From assembly GCA_023488945.1 (NCBI GenBank), contig JAMDBZ010000031.1:1-11982 (forward strand): 11,982 nucleotides of DNA, written 5' to 3'. How positions within the stretch are numbered: the stretch's first letter is position 1; every line of letters begins with the position of its first letter. This document shows positions 1 through 7,139 of the stretch, piece after piece. The stretch is from Deltaproteobacteria bacterium. Its GTDB lineage: Bacteria > Desulfobacterota_E > Deferrimicrobia > Deferrimicrobiales > Deferrimicrobiaceae. The position numbers and the translations under genes were made by a program. A model generated the notes under the pieces. The model was not told where the DNA came from, made no database searches, and worked only from the letters and a program-made list of their open reading frames with translations.

Positions 1-194
1 GTAGATGGCTGCTGGGAGAACCCTCGTGAGCACTATGGGGTACCCGTTTGGGGAATCCCCGCCATTAGGCTCGAGGCAGCTCCCCGACGACCGGACCATC
101 GCAATGCGGTACCCAACCCGCGCATAGAAGTATGATGAACCGTCGTCAACAGCACCGCTTCCGATTTCCCCCTTGACAGGCCGGTCAGTCATAG
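1..194. other. Left-edge stretch without a supportable gene
   Basis: No gene can be supported here. A minus-strand frame is open from an ATG at 192-190 to the window edge (64 codons), and one plus-strand frame is open from base 1 to a double stop TGATGA at 133-138. The minus frame has no Shine-Dalgarno sequence, the plus frame shows no start in the window, and both have clearly less G/C at third codon positions than the genes to the right. Neither product resembles a family I recognise. The stretch is less GC-rich than the rest of the window and ends in an operator-like dyad (174-191). One of the frames could be the end of a neighbouring gene cut by the window edge. Confidence 0.4.
173..191 (+). 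promoter_or_regulatory. TetR-type operator-like dyad overlapping a TTGACA -35 box
   Basis: A perfect -35 hexamer TTGACA (173-178) overlaps an imperfect 18-bp palindrome, TGACAGGCCGGTCAGTCA (174-191), with 14 of 18 positions symmetric. Dyads of the TGAC...GTCA type around a CCGG centre are common operators of TetR-family repressors (family knowledge). A 17-bp spacer would put the -10 box at 196-201, inside the left arm of palindrome A, where no good -10 hexamer is present. The site faces right but meets no plus-strand gene before the convergent MFS gene. It may be a promoter remnant cut off by element A. No TetR gene is visible in the window. Confidence 0.35.
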
Positions 195-378
195 AAGTGC
201 TGCATTTCATAATTACGGCTGCATTCGAGCGCCGCTGCATCCGCGCCGGCTGCGTTGTGCTCCCTCGCCGTACTCAATGGTACGCCTCGGTCGCGCGCCT
301 TGCCGGACGCGGCGCATCGACGCTCTCGGTGCGGTCTCGAAATGAAATACGTCGCCGTAATTATGAAGTGCAGCACTT
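195..378. repeat. Long imperfect palindrome, element A (184 bp)
   Basis: The outer arms 195-219 and 354-378 are inverted copies matching at 24 of 25 positions; each holds the motif TTCATAATTACGGC or its complement. Inside, weaker complementarity continues (ATTCGAG near 223-229 pairs with CTCGAAA near 336-342). The tip is CGTAC (269-273), loop TCAATG, GTACG (280-284). The interior carries CTGCGTTGTGCTC (250-262) and CCTCGGTCGCGCGCCTTG (285-302), both shared with element B at 7140-7320. No transposase is encoded. The right arm includes the last two bases of the stop codon of the MFS gene, so the element lies directly at that gene's 3' end and could also terminate transcription. I infer a non-autonomous palindromic repeat. 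Confidence 0.8.
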
Positions 379-1714
379 AGGCGTTCCCCGAGGGTCCGGG
401 CGCCTGTTCCCGGACCGGGACGAAGGCGAGCAGCAGCATCGAGGGGATTGAGGCGGCGAACGCGAGGAAAAACATGTTGAGGTAACCCATCCGCTCCACG
501 ATCAGTCCGCCGAATCCCCCGAAAAAGGTCGAGAACAGCGACATGATCGCCGTCCCCACGGCGAAGTGGGACGCCTTGTACTCCGGCCGGCAGGTGCGCA
601 GGATGAAGACGGTCAGGACCGCGCTTCCGAGACCTGCCGCAATCTGCTCGTAGCAGTGGACCGCCGCGATCGTCAACAGTCCGAGGGGGTCCGAGGCGGC
701 GGGCCGCTCCCACGCAAGCCAGATGTAGGCCCAGATGTTGAGGTTCATGAGGAGCGTCAGCGGCCAGATGGCGCGGCGAAGGCCGGTCCTCTTGATCCAT
801 ATTCCTCCGAGGATCGTCCCCGCCACGGCGCCGAGGGCCCCGAGAATTCCGGACAGCCACGCGAACTGTCCCTTGGTCACGCCGAGCTCGCGCATCAGGA
901 AGGGCGTGTTCATGGAGAAGAGGATCTCGTCGCCCACCTTGTAGAAGATGATGAACAGAACGACGACGGCGAAGCGCTCCTGGCGGGCGTAGGTGATGAA
1001 GGCGCGGCCGAAACCCCGCTGGATATCCGCCCAGGGACGCCGCGCCCCGCCTTCTTTTTCGAAGCGGGGCGCCGCTGCCAGGTGGTAGAGCGTTGTCGCC
1101 CCCATGGTAAGCGCCGCGGCGCCGAAGGCGTACCCCCACGGCGCGAACTTCCCGGCCCCGGCGAGGCGGGCCGCCGCGAAGGCCGCGATTCCGATGAAGG
1201 CGCTGCGCGCCGTGATCAGGGCGACGCGGTAGGCGAAGACCCGGAACCCCGTCCACAGGGCCTGCTCGCCCGGGTCGACGATCCCCTCCTGGAAATAGCC
1301 GTCGATGGCGATGTCGTTCGTCGCCGAGAGGAACGCCAGGAACACGAACAGCGCCACGACGAGAGCCAGGGCGGGTGAGGCGCCCGGGCCGGCCGGGGCG
1401 AAGAGGCAGAACGCCGCGACTCCGGCCGTGACCAGCGAAAGGAGCGCCTGGAGAACGATCATCCAGGCCCGCTTCGTCCCCAGCAGATCGACAAGGGGGG
1501 ACCAGAGAAATTTCAGGTTCCAGGGAATCCCGAGGAAATTGAGATAGCCGAGATACCGTTCCTTGAGCCCCACGTCCGTGAAGAAGGCCGAGGACATGAG
1601 GCGGATGATCCCGTAAGGGAGCCCCTCGGCGAAATAGGTCGAGAAGACCCACTTTGCCGGCGAAGGAGCGCGAGTCCCCGTCGCCGCCGCGGCGGTCCGC
1701 GTCTCCCGGGTCAT
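377..1714 (-). CDS. AmpG-like MFS permease
   Basis: A predicted inner-membrane permease of the major facilitator superfamily, about 445 residues with many hydrophobic segments. The N-terminal region reads YFAEGLPYGIIRLMSSAFF followed by GIPWNLKFLWSPLVD, the signature of the AmpG / acetyl-CoA transporter (PAT) group. Known AmpG proteins import anhydromuropeptides from periplasm to cytoplasm during cell-wall recycling; relatives of this group may carry other substrates, so the substrate here is not certain. I chose the second ATG (1714), which has a weak GGGA six bases upstream; an ATG at 1735 gives seven more residues but has no SD. The stop TAA (379-377) shares two bases with the right arm of palindrome A, so the C-terminus may have been set by that insertion. 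There is no ampC or peptidoglycan gene nearby and the gene appears to stand alone. Confidence 0.85.
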   Translation of the reverse strand: MTRETRTAAAATGTRAPSPAKWVFSTYFAEGLPYGIIRLMSSAFFTDVGLKERYLGYLNFLGIPWNLKFLWSPLVDLLGTKRAWMIVLQALLSLVTAGVAAFCLFAPAGPGASPALALVVALFVFLAFLSATNDIAIDGYFQEGIVDPGEQALWTGFRVFAYRVALITARSAFIGIAAFAAARLAGAGKFAPWGYAFGAAALTMGATTLYHLAAAPRFEKEGGARRPWADIQRGFGRAFITYARQERFAVVVLFIIFYKVGDEILFSMNTPFLMRELGVTKGQFAWLSGILGALGAVAGTILGGIWIKRTGLRRAIWPLTLLMNLNIWAYIWLAWERPAASDPLGLLTIAAVHCYEQIAAGLGSAVLTVFILRTCRPEYKASHFAVGTAIMSLFSTFFGGFGGLIVERMGYLNMFFLAFAASIPSMLLLAFVPVREQAPGPSGNA

Positions 1715-2186
1715 CGACGGTCCCGGCGGGAACATGCCGATGCGAGGCGGCGCGGGTCCGGGGGGCGCCCCGGGGAGAAGCCCGGCGGACGGACCCGGAG
1801 GATCCGGCGATTTCCGGATGCGGCGAGGACGGAAGCCATCGGAGAGTCACCTTACCACACCGCGTCCCGGCTGAGGCGGGAGCTTCGCCGACGGGGCCTC
1901 GCCGCGCGCCGCATCTCGTTCCGCGGGCCGCTTCCGGGGAACGCATCTCCCGCGCGTGTCCGGCCCGCCTGGTGGCCTTCCGCGCTCGATGCATTCCCGC
2001 GGCGTTCCCGGGGCGCGACCTGGTGCGCACCTGCACGTGAGCGCGCCGCCGTCGGCGCGTCGCCCGCGCGGTCAGGCCGCGGCGGCCGCTTCCCGCCGCC
2101 GGAAGGACGGGGCATCCGGTATATGATGACGGTGCCGGTGCTGCGCGGCGCCAGACTCCCGGCGACACCACGGGCGGAGGACACCC
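1715..2186. other. GC-rich divergent intergenic region
   Basis: This is the divergent gap between the MFS gene and the NTF2-fold gene. The open frames here are short and arginine/proline/alanine-rich, as expected by chance at this GC content, and none has a convincing SD. Visible structure is limited to a short hairpin, CGCGCCG-CCGT-CGGCGCG (2042-2059), and a weak inverted pair GGAACGCATC (1938-1947) / GATGCATTCC (1988-1997). An A/T island with TATGAT (2122-2127) stands out just before the NTF2-fold gene but has no recognisable -35 partner. I see no RNA gene. Confidence 0.5.
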
Positions 2187-2615
2187 ATGCCATTCGACGC
2201 CGAAGCGTTCCTCGCGGAGTATGCCGAAGCCTACAACGCCCGCGATCCGGAAAAGCTGCGTTCCGTCTTCGCGCTCGACGACGGCCGGTTCGCCCTCTTC
2301 GAGGATTTCACCGGGGAGCTCTTCGACGGCGGGCTCTACGCGGCGACCCTGGAGGCCGCCTTCGACGCCCCCGGCGCCATGAGCTTCCGGCTCCTGCGGT
2401 CCGACCGGTTCGGGGATCTGGCGGTCGTCCACGCGATCCAGACGATCGCCGTCGAGGACGAGGAGATGGGCGTGGGGGAGGCGCAGATTCGCGCCACGCT
2501 GATCGTCGATGTCGGCGGGGGCAGTTCCCGGATCGTCTCGGGCCACTTCTCGGCCGTTCCCGCATCCGGGGAGGAGGGGTGCCCTCCCGGCGCCGGTTGC
2601 TGCGGGTTGCCCTGA
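2187..2615 (+). CDS. NTF2/SnoaL-like fold protein with Cys-rich tail
   Basis: A cytoplasmic protein of 142 residues with no signal peptide. The opening (FLAEYAEAYNARDPEKLRSVFA, about 8-29) is the helical start typical of NTF2-like / SnoaL-like domains, followed by alternating strands ending in IRATLIVDV and RIVSGHFSAV near 101-124. This fold serves as small-molecule enzymes, ketosteroid-isomerase relatives and binding proteins, so no reaction can be named. After the domain a tail of about 18 residues carries three cysteines (132, 138, 139) in the pattern GCPPGAGCCG. Start: ATG 2187 with GGAGG at 2176-2180, six bases away. The gene stands alone and converges on the ABC operon; its stop lies inside a GC-rich hairpin (2610-2645). 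Confidence 0.75.
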   Translation: MPFDAEAFLAEYAEAYNARDPEKLRSVFALDDGRFALFEDFTGELFDGGLYAATLEAAFDAPGAMSFRLLRSDRFGDLAVVHAIQTIAVEDEEMGVGEAQIRATLIVDVGGGSSRIVSGHFSAVPASGEEGCPPGAGCCGLP

Positions 2616-2645
2616 CGCCCCCCGCCGGGCGGCCGGGCGTCAGGG
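2610..2645. terminator. Bidirectional-type hairpin between convergent genes
   Basis: A perfect 11-bp stem, CCCTGACGCCC (2610-2620) with GGGCGTCAGGG (2635-2645), closes a 14-nt GC-rich loop. The TGA stop of the NTF2-fold gene (2613-2615) lies in the left arm. On the plus strand the stem is followed by a short T run (CTTTCCC), so it is only a weak canonical intrinsic terminator. It sits 13 bp beyond the stop of the last ABC permease gene, so it can serve transcripts from both sides. Confidence 0.6.
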
Positions 2646-2658
2646 CTTTCCCGACGCG

Positions 2659-3501
2659 CTACTTTACCGCTCCCATCGTGAAGCCCGCGATGAAGCGGTC
2701 CAGGAAGAAGGTGTAGACGACCGCCACCGGGATGCTGGCGAGGAGCGCCCCGGCCATCAGAGGGCCCCACCGGAACACGTCCCCGCGCACGAGCTCCGTC
2801 GGCACGCCGATGGAGACCGTCTTCTTGACCGAGACGGAGATGAAGGTGAGGGCGTAGATGAACTCGTGCATGGAGAGGGTGAAGGTGAACACGACGACGG
2901 TGAGGATCCCCGAGATCCCCAGCGGGAGAACGACCTTCACCATCGCCCCGAGCCGGGAGAGGCCGTCGATCATGGCCTGCTCCTCGATGTCCTTCGGGAT
3001 CGTCTTGAAGAACCCCATCAGGAGCCAGGTGCAGAACGGGATCGTGAAGGTCGGGTAGACGAGGATCAGCGACCAGAGCGACTCCTGGAGCCCCAGCGCG
3101 GAGACGAACCGGGAGAGGGGGATGAACAGGATCGTCGGCGGGACGAGGTAGGTGAGGAAGATCCCGATCCCCAGCGTCTCCCCCCAGCCCCTGGCCCACC
3201 GGGCCAGGCTGTAGGCCGCCGGGACGGCGACCGCGAGCGTGATCACGACCACCGCGGAGCCGACCCAGAAGGTGTTCACGAGATACTTCAGGAAGTGCGT
3301 CTCGAACAGCAACAGCCGCAGGTGGTCCAGCGTGGGGGGTTCGTTGAACAGAAGCGGGTTGTTCAGGGGACCGAACAGGTCGTGCTCCCGCTTGAACATC
3401 GCGATGACCATCCAGTAGAACGGGAAGGCGCTGAACAGGGCGAAGCTCCCCACCAGGGCGTAGAGGCCGCCGCGGTGTAACGTTTTCCGCACGCTCGTCA
3501 T
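2659..3501 (-). CDS. ABC sugar-type importer, inner-membrane permease 2 (MalG/UgpE-like)
   Basis: A 280-residue inner-membrane permease with about six hydrophobic segments, of the binding-protein-dependent transport family; the second of two permeases of a CUT1-type importer. The cytoplasmic EAA loop that docks on the ATPase is seen at about 173-194 (EEQAMIDGLSRLG...VVLPL). The N-terminal FPFYWMVIAMFK and the PPTILFIPLS stretch are typical of MalG-like partners. The ATG (3501-3499) shares one base with the TGA stop of the upstream permease (TGATG), so translation is probably coupled. It is the last gene of the operon and is followed by the hairpin at 2610-2645. The two permeases would form a heterodimeric channel. 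The substrate cannot be read from the sequence. Confidence 0.92.
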   Translation of the reverse strand: MTSVRKTLHRGGLYALVGSFALFSAFPFYWMVIAMFKREHDLFGPLNNPLLFNEPPTLDHLRLLLFETHFLKYLVNTFWVGSAVVVITLAVAVPAAYSLARWARGWGETLGIGIFLTYLVPPTILFIPLSRFVSALGLQESLWSLILVYPTFTIPFCTWLLMGFFKTIPKDIEEQAMIDGLSRLGAMVKVVLPLGISGILTVVVFTFTLSMHEFIYALTFISVSVKKTVSIGVPTELVRGDVFRWGPLMAGALLASIPVAVVYTFFLDRFIAGFTMGAVK

Positions 3502-4454
3502 CACACCACCTCGGCCCGCCGGGCCATCCGGAGCATCAGGATGGCGATCCCCGCGAGCACGGGGAACAGGAAGAGGGAGATCGCCGCCCCCTGGGCGAGG
3601 TCTCCTCCCTCGATTCCCTTGAAGAAGGTCCACGTGGAGAGCACCTGCGTCATGTGAACCGGGCCGCCCCGGGTCAGCACGTAGACGACCGTCATGTCGG
3701 TGAAGGTGAAGACGAGCCCGAACAGGAAGGCGATGCTGATGATGGGCATGGTCAGCGGGATCGTGATCCGGAACGTCTTGCGCCACCCGGTGGCCCCGTC
3801 GACCTCGGCCGCCTCGAGGAGGTCCTTCGGAATGGAGGAGAGCCCCGCCAGTTGGATCACCGTCGCCAGCGGCAGCAGCCTCCAGATGTGGACCAGGATC
3901 ACCGACGCCATCGCGAGGCCGGGCTGACCGAGCCAGTAGAGGTTCGGCATCGGCCCCAGCAGGTCGCCCGGGGCGCCGAGGAGTCCCGCGCGGCGCAGAA
4001 TCCAGTCGAACGGGCTGAAGATCGAGTCGAGCATCCAGAGCCAGCCGATCGTCCCGAGCGCGATCGGCGCCGTCCAGGGGAGCATGACGAGGAAGCGCGC
4101 CAGCCACTTGCCGCGGAAGTTCGCCATCAGCGCCATGGCCAGGATTCTCGACAGGATGATGACGAGGATCTGGGAGGTGAACGCGAAGACGAAGGTGTTC
4201 TTCAGCGAGGTCCGGAACACCGGGTCCGCCAGGACAGCCCGGAAATTCCGCAGGCCGACGAAGCGAAGGGTCGGGTCTCCCGTCGTCGCGTCGCTCAGAC
4301 TGTACAGGATGGCCATGACGAAGGGGATCCCGATCATCGCCACGATGTAAAGGACCGCCGGGGCGATCATCAGCCGGGAGAGGGCCGCCTCCCCGTCCAG
4401 GATGCCGGACTTCGCCCCGCTGTCCAGGCTTCCGCCCGCCGCCGGCACCGTCAC
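3501..4454 (-). CDS. ABC sugar-type importer, inner-membrane permease 1 (MalF/UgpA-like)
   Basis: A 317-residue inner-membrane permease with about six hydrophobic segments and a soluble N-terminal stretch of about 25 residues. The EAA loop lies at about 213-234 (LEAAEVDGATGWRKTF...TIPL), and the C-terminal half has TRGGPVHMTQ (261-270), a CUT1-permease hallmark. The start is GTG at 4454-4452, overlapping the stop of the ATPase gene in the four bases GTGA, with GAGG about seven bases upstream. The same frame stays open far upstream through the ATPase gene, but that extension is a composition artefact, because the overlapping ATPase frame is clearly the coding one. It pairs with the next permease in the membrane. 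Confidence 0.92.
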   Translation of the reverse strand: MTVPAAGGSLDSGAKSGILDGEAALSRLMIAPAVLYIVAMIGIPFVMAILYSLSDATTGDPTLRFVGLRNFRAVLADPVFRTSLKNTFVFAFTSQILVIILSRILAMALMANFRGKWLARFLVMLPWTAPIALGTIGWLWMLDSIFSPFDWILRRAGLLGAPGDLLGPMPNLYWLGQPGLAMASVILVHIWRLLPLATVIQLAGLSSIPKDLLEAAEVDGATGWRKTFRITIPLTMPIISIAFLFGLVFTFTDMTVVYVLTRGGPVHMTQVLSTWTFFKGIEGGDLAQGAAISLFLFPVLAGIAILMLRMARRAEVV

Positions 4455-5482
4455 GCCGGGCCCTCGTCCGTGCGGAGTCCGCTTTCCCTGTCGAAATACC
4501 GGAGGTCTCGGCGCGGGACCACGAAGGGATAGGTCCGGCCCGCCTCGATGGGGAGGCTCACGTTCCCCGGCAACCGCGACACCACGTGCCGGGCGCGGGA
4601 CTTCTCCCCGACGTTTCCGTAGATGAGCCTCTCCGCGCCGAGGTACTCGAGCCAGGTCACCTCGAACGGCCAGGTGACGACCTCCTCGGACCCGTTCACC
4701 GCCCCGACCGGCAGGAAGGTCTCGGGACGGAAGCCGACGAGGGTGCCGTCCTGCTCCAGCAGGTTCATGGGGGGGGATCCCACGAAGGTGGCCACGAACG
4801 TGTCGGCGGGCCACTGGTAGATCTCGTTCGGGGTGCCCACCTGCCGGATCTGTCCCTTGTTCATCACGACGATCCGGTCGCCCAAGCCCATCGCCTCCAC
4901 CTGGTCGTGGGTGACGTAGATCGTGGTGACGCCCAGCCGCTTCTGGAGCTGCCGCAGTTCTTCCCGCGCGGAGGTGCGCAGGATGGCGTCCAGGTTGGAG
5001 AGCGGCTCGTCCAGGAGGAAGACGCTCGGCTCCCGGACCATCGCCCGGGCCAGCGCCACCCGTTGCCGCTCGCCGCCCGAGAGCTGCCGCGGCTTGCGGT
5101 CCTTGAGCTTCTCGATCCCGAACATCGCGGCGGCCTGGTGCACCTTCGCCGGGATCTCCTCGCGGGCGACTCCCCGGGTCTTGAGCGGGAAGGCGATGTT
5201 CTGGGCGACCGTCATGTGCGGGTAGAGGGCATAGCTCTGGAACACCATCGCGATGTTCCGGACCCTCGGCGGAAGGTGCGTCACGACCTGACCGTCGATC
5301 AGGATGTCGCCGGAGGTCGGCTCCTCGATCCCCGCGATCATCCGCAGGAGCGTCGTCTTGCCGCAGCCCGAAGGCCCCAGGAGGACCAGGAACTCCCCTT
5401 CGACGGTCGCGAGGTCCACGTCGTCGACCGCCCTGACCTCCCCGAACAGCTTCGTGATCGCCCGGATTTCGACTTTCGCCAT
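4451..5482 (-). CDS. ABC importer ATPase, MalK/UgpC (CUT1) family
   Basis: A cytoplasmic ATPase of 343 residues that powers the importer. It has all nucleotide-binding motifs: Walker A GPSGCGKTT (36-44), Q-loop Q82, signature LSGGE (134-138), Walker B VFLLDE (154-159), D-loop SNLD (162-165) and H-loop H192. The C-terminal about 100 residues form a TOBE-like regulatory domain (LVGFRPETF at 248-256), somewhat shorter than in typical MalK. After the D-loop it reads DAILRTSAREEL where relatives usually have DAKLR. The gene lies 104 bp after the binding-protein gene, separated by a hairpin, and has only a poor SD; its stop overlaps the GTG start of permease 1. ATPases of this group often serve any of several sugar or polyol importers. 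Confidence 0.95.
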   Translation of the reverse strand: MAKVEIRAITKLFGEVRAVDDVDLATVEGEFLVLLGPSGCGKTTLLRMIAGIEEPTSGDILIDGQVVTHLPPRVRNIAMVFQSYALYPHMTVAQNIAFPLKTRGVAREEIPAKVHQAAAMFGIEKLKDRKPRQLSGGERQRVALARAMVREPSVFLLDEPLSNLDAILRTSAREELRQLQKRLGVTTIYVTHDQVEAMGLGDRIVVMNKGQIRQVGTPNEIYQWPADTFVATFVGSPPMNLLEQDGTLVGFRPETFLPVGAVNGSEEVVTWPFEVTWLEYLGAERLIYGNVGEKSRARHVVSRLPGNVSLPIEAGRTYPFVVPRRDLRYFDRESGLRTDEGPA

Positions 5483-5542
5483 GATGCCCGCCGCTTGTTA
5501 TCTTGGAGTTTCGGAAATCGGCGAACGTGCCGCGCAACGCGC

Positions 5543-5569
5543 GCGGGGACGGAGAGACTCCGCCCCCGC
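5543..5569 (-). other. Intercistronic hairpin between binding-protein and ATPase genes
   Basis: Arms GCGGGGACGGAG (5543-5554) and CTCCGCCCCCGC (5558-5569) pair at 11 of 12 positions around a 3-nt loop, 18 bp downstream of the binding-protein stop. There is no T run, so it is unlikely to be a full terminator. Known importer operons use such structures to protect the 3' end of the binding-protein mRNA, giving more binding protein than membrane subunits. That role is inferred here. Confidence 0.6.
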
Positions 5570-5586
5570 ACGATGCGCCTGCCGGT

Positions 5587-7014
5587 TTACGTCTTGCCGC
5601 CCACGAGCCCCTTCTTCCGCCATTTCGCGAAGATCGCCTTGACAAGGAGCTCGGCCTGGTCCACCGCGTCCTGGGCTTTCATCCCCCGCGCGGCGTTGGC
5701 CATCATGTTCGGAAGGACGAACGTGGCGAAGACCTCGCCTTCCGCCGGGTTCGCCGGCCCCGGGTATCCCATGTTGGTGCTCCACTTCTCCGCATCCTTG
5801 AGCACCGCAAGCTTTCCCTTCGCTTCGCCCGGAAGCGCGAAGGGATCGTCGCTGAACCAGGCGTTGTGGAGGTCCCGCATCTTCTTCGCGCCCTTCACCG
5901 GCGCGTAGCCGCGGTTCCCGTGGGGAATGGGCGCGTCGAAGAAGGCGGGGGAGTTGTAGAGCTCGCTGTAGTACATCGCCTGGTCGTAGTTCTTGACCAG
6001 ATCCAGGAGGAACTTCTTCCCCGTGTCGGCGTTCTTCGAATACTTGGGGATGATGTAGTTGTAGATCACGTGCTCGCAGCTCCACCCCGTTCCCCGCGGC
6101 CCCTTGAGCGCCGGGGTGAAGTAGATGTCCTTGGCGATCTCCGGGACCTCTTTCTGGGCCGAGCGGTAGGCCGAGATGGAGTTGAGGATGTATGAGGCGC
6201 GCCCGGCGATGAGCGCCTGGTTGTTGGAGACGGCCGTCCAGGCGAAGACCTCGGGGACCATCGCCTCCTTGTACAGCCGCGCCATGTAATTGACCGCCTC
6301 GACGGTCTTCGGGTTGTTGAGGATTACGTTCTCCCGGGCGTCCTGGATGCCCGTGTCGTAGGACCAGAGCAGCGCGCGCGCCGCCATGTTGGAGTCGATC
6401 TCCTGCGACAGCCCGATGCCGAGCTGGATCCCCTGCTCCTTCTTGATCTTGCCGCCGTAGGTGATCAGGTCCTCCCAGGTCTCCGGGCCGTTCGGCTTTC
6501 CCGCCTTCTCCCACAGGCTCTTCCGGTAATCGCCGGGATCGATGGTCCAGCCGGGGCAGAAACTGTAGAACTTTTTGGTGTTCGGGTTGTACGAACTCCG
6601 CCGGCAGAGGGGGTTCATCTTGCCGAACCGCTTCTCCGCCTCCTTGACCACGTCGCCGAGGTCGAGCACGCTGGGCTCGAACTGGGACGGAGGGGAAATC
6701 CACTCGATCAGGTCGTGCCCCTGCCCCGCCGAGACCTCGGCGGCGGTCCGGGAGGGGATTTCCGCGAGCCCGATGTGGTCCACGGTGACGTGTACGCCGT
6801 TGGCCTCCCCCCAGGACTTGCAGAACTTGTCGAACCACTCGGTGTCGAAGCGGGGGACGAAGTGGGACCACACGAGGATCTTCAGTTCCTTCCCGGCGGC
6901 GTAGCCCCGCCCGGGAAGGAACATCGCGGGGGCGACCCCCATCGCGATCGTCCCGACGCCGGCGGCCTTGACGAACTCCCTCCGGGTCATTCCCTTTTTG
7001 CCCGTTTTCGCCAT
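5587..7014 (-). CDS. Tat-exported extracellular solute-binding protein, family 1
   Basis: A periplasmic receptor that binds the substrate and delivers it to the permease pair. It is 475 residues from the ATG at 7014, chosen because GGAGG lies seven bases upstream; an ATG at 7050 would add 12 residues in front of the signal peptide and lacks such a site. The N-terminus carries a twin-arginine signal, TRREFVKAAG (10-19), a hydrophobic stretch, and a likely cleavage near GYAAG (37-41). The mature part begins KELKILVWSHFVPRF, as in family-1 (sugar-type) binding proteins, and has later features such as PETWEDLITYGGKI. There is no lipobox. It is first in the operon, before the ATPase and permeases. 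The large size fits sugars, oligosaccharides or glycerol-phosphate-like ligands, but the ligand is unknown. Confidence 0.92.
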   Translation of the reverse strand: MAKTGKKGMTRREFVKAAGVGTIAMGVAPAMFLPGRGYAAGKELKILVWSHFVPRFDTEWFDKFCKSWGEANGVHVTVDHIGLAEIPSRTAAEVSAGQGHDLIEWISPPSQFEPSVLDLGDVVKEAEKRFGKMNPLCRRSSYNPNTKKFYSFCPGWTIDPGDYRKSLWEKAGKPNGPETWEDLITYGGKIKKEQGIQLGIGLSQEIDSNMAARALLWSYDTGIQDARENVILNNPKTVEAVNYMARLYKEAMVPEVFAWTAVSNNQALIAGRASYILNSISAYRSAQKEVPEIAKDIYFTPALKGPRGTGWSCEHVIYNYIIPKYSKNADTGKKFLLDLVKNYDQAMYYSELYNSPAFFDAPIPHGNRGYAPVKGAKKMRDLHNAWFSDDPFALPGEAKGKLAVLKDAEKWSTNMGYPGPANPAEGEVFATFVLPNMMANAARGMKAQDAVDQAELLVKAIFAKWRKKGLVGGKT

Positions 7015-7052
7015 ACCGTCTCCTCCTTCCTTCTCGCGTTGAACCGCCATCC

Positions 7053-7076
7053 CGCCCGCCCCTTTCGGGACGGGCG
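7053..7076 (-). other. GAAA-tetraloop hairpin in the leader of the ABC operon
   Basis: Read on the minus strand, CGCCCGTCCC and GGGGCGGGCG form a 10-bp stem with one mismatch, closed by a GAAA tetraloop (7063-7066). It lies about 25 bp upstream of the GGAGG of the binding-protein gene. It may affect stability or translation of the leader; it has no T run and so is not a standard terminator. Confidence 0.5.
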
Positions 7077-7139
7077 ACGCCTGTCAGCCGACCGGGAGCC
7101 GCCGGCGGAACAAACAGGGACCACCGGGCCGAGAGAGCC

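Noticed and set aside
1..192. 64-codon minus-strand frame open to the left edge
   Set aside because: No SD before its ATG, low third-position GC compared with the neighbours, and no family resemblance.
195..378. Element A read as a CRISPR unit, riboswitch or tRNA-like gene
   Set aside because: There is a single inverted pair and no repeat-spacer series; no cloverleaf or known riboswitch core is visible.
1938..1997. Possible third palindromic element (GGAACGCATC / GATGCATTCC)
   Set aside because: Only 9 of 10 bases pair across 40 bp and the conserved core blocks of elements A and B are absent.
213..2546. Minus-strand open frame of 777 codons across the MFS and NTF2-fold genes
   Set aside because: It is arginine/glycine/proline-rich, overlaps two well-supported genes in other frames and contains the palindrome; it is a product of high GC content.
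3501..5645. 714-codon open frame suggesting an ATPase-permease fusion
   Set aside because: Only the last 317 codons code (permease 1 from GTG 4454); the upstream part is out of frame with the real ATPase gene and has no domain of its own.
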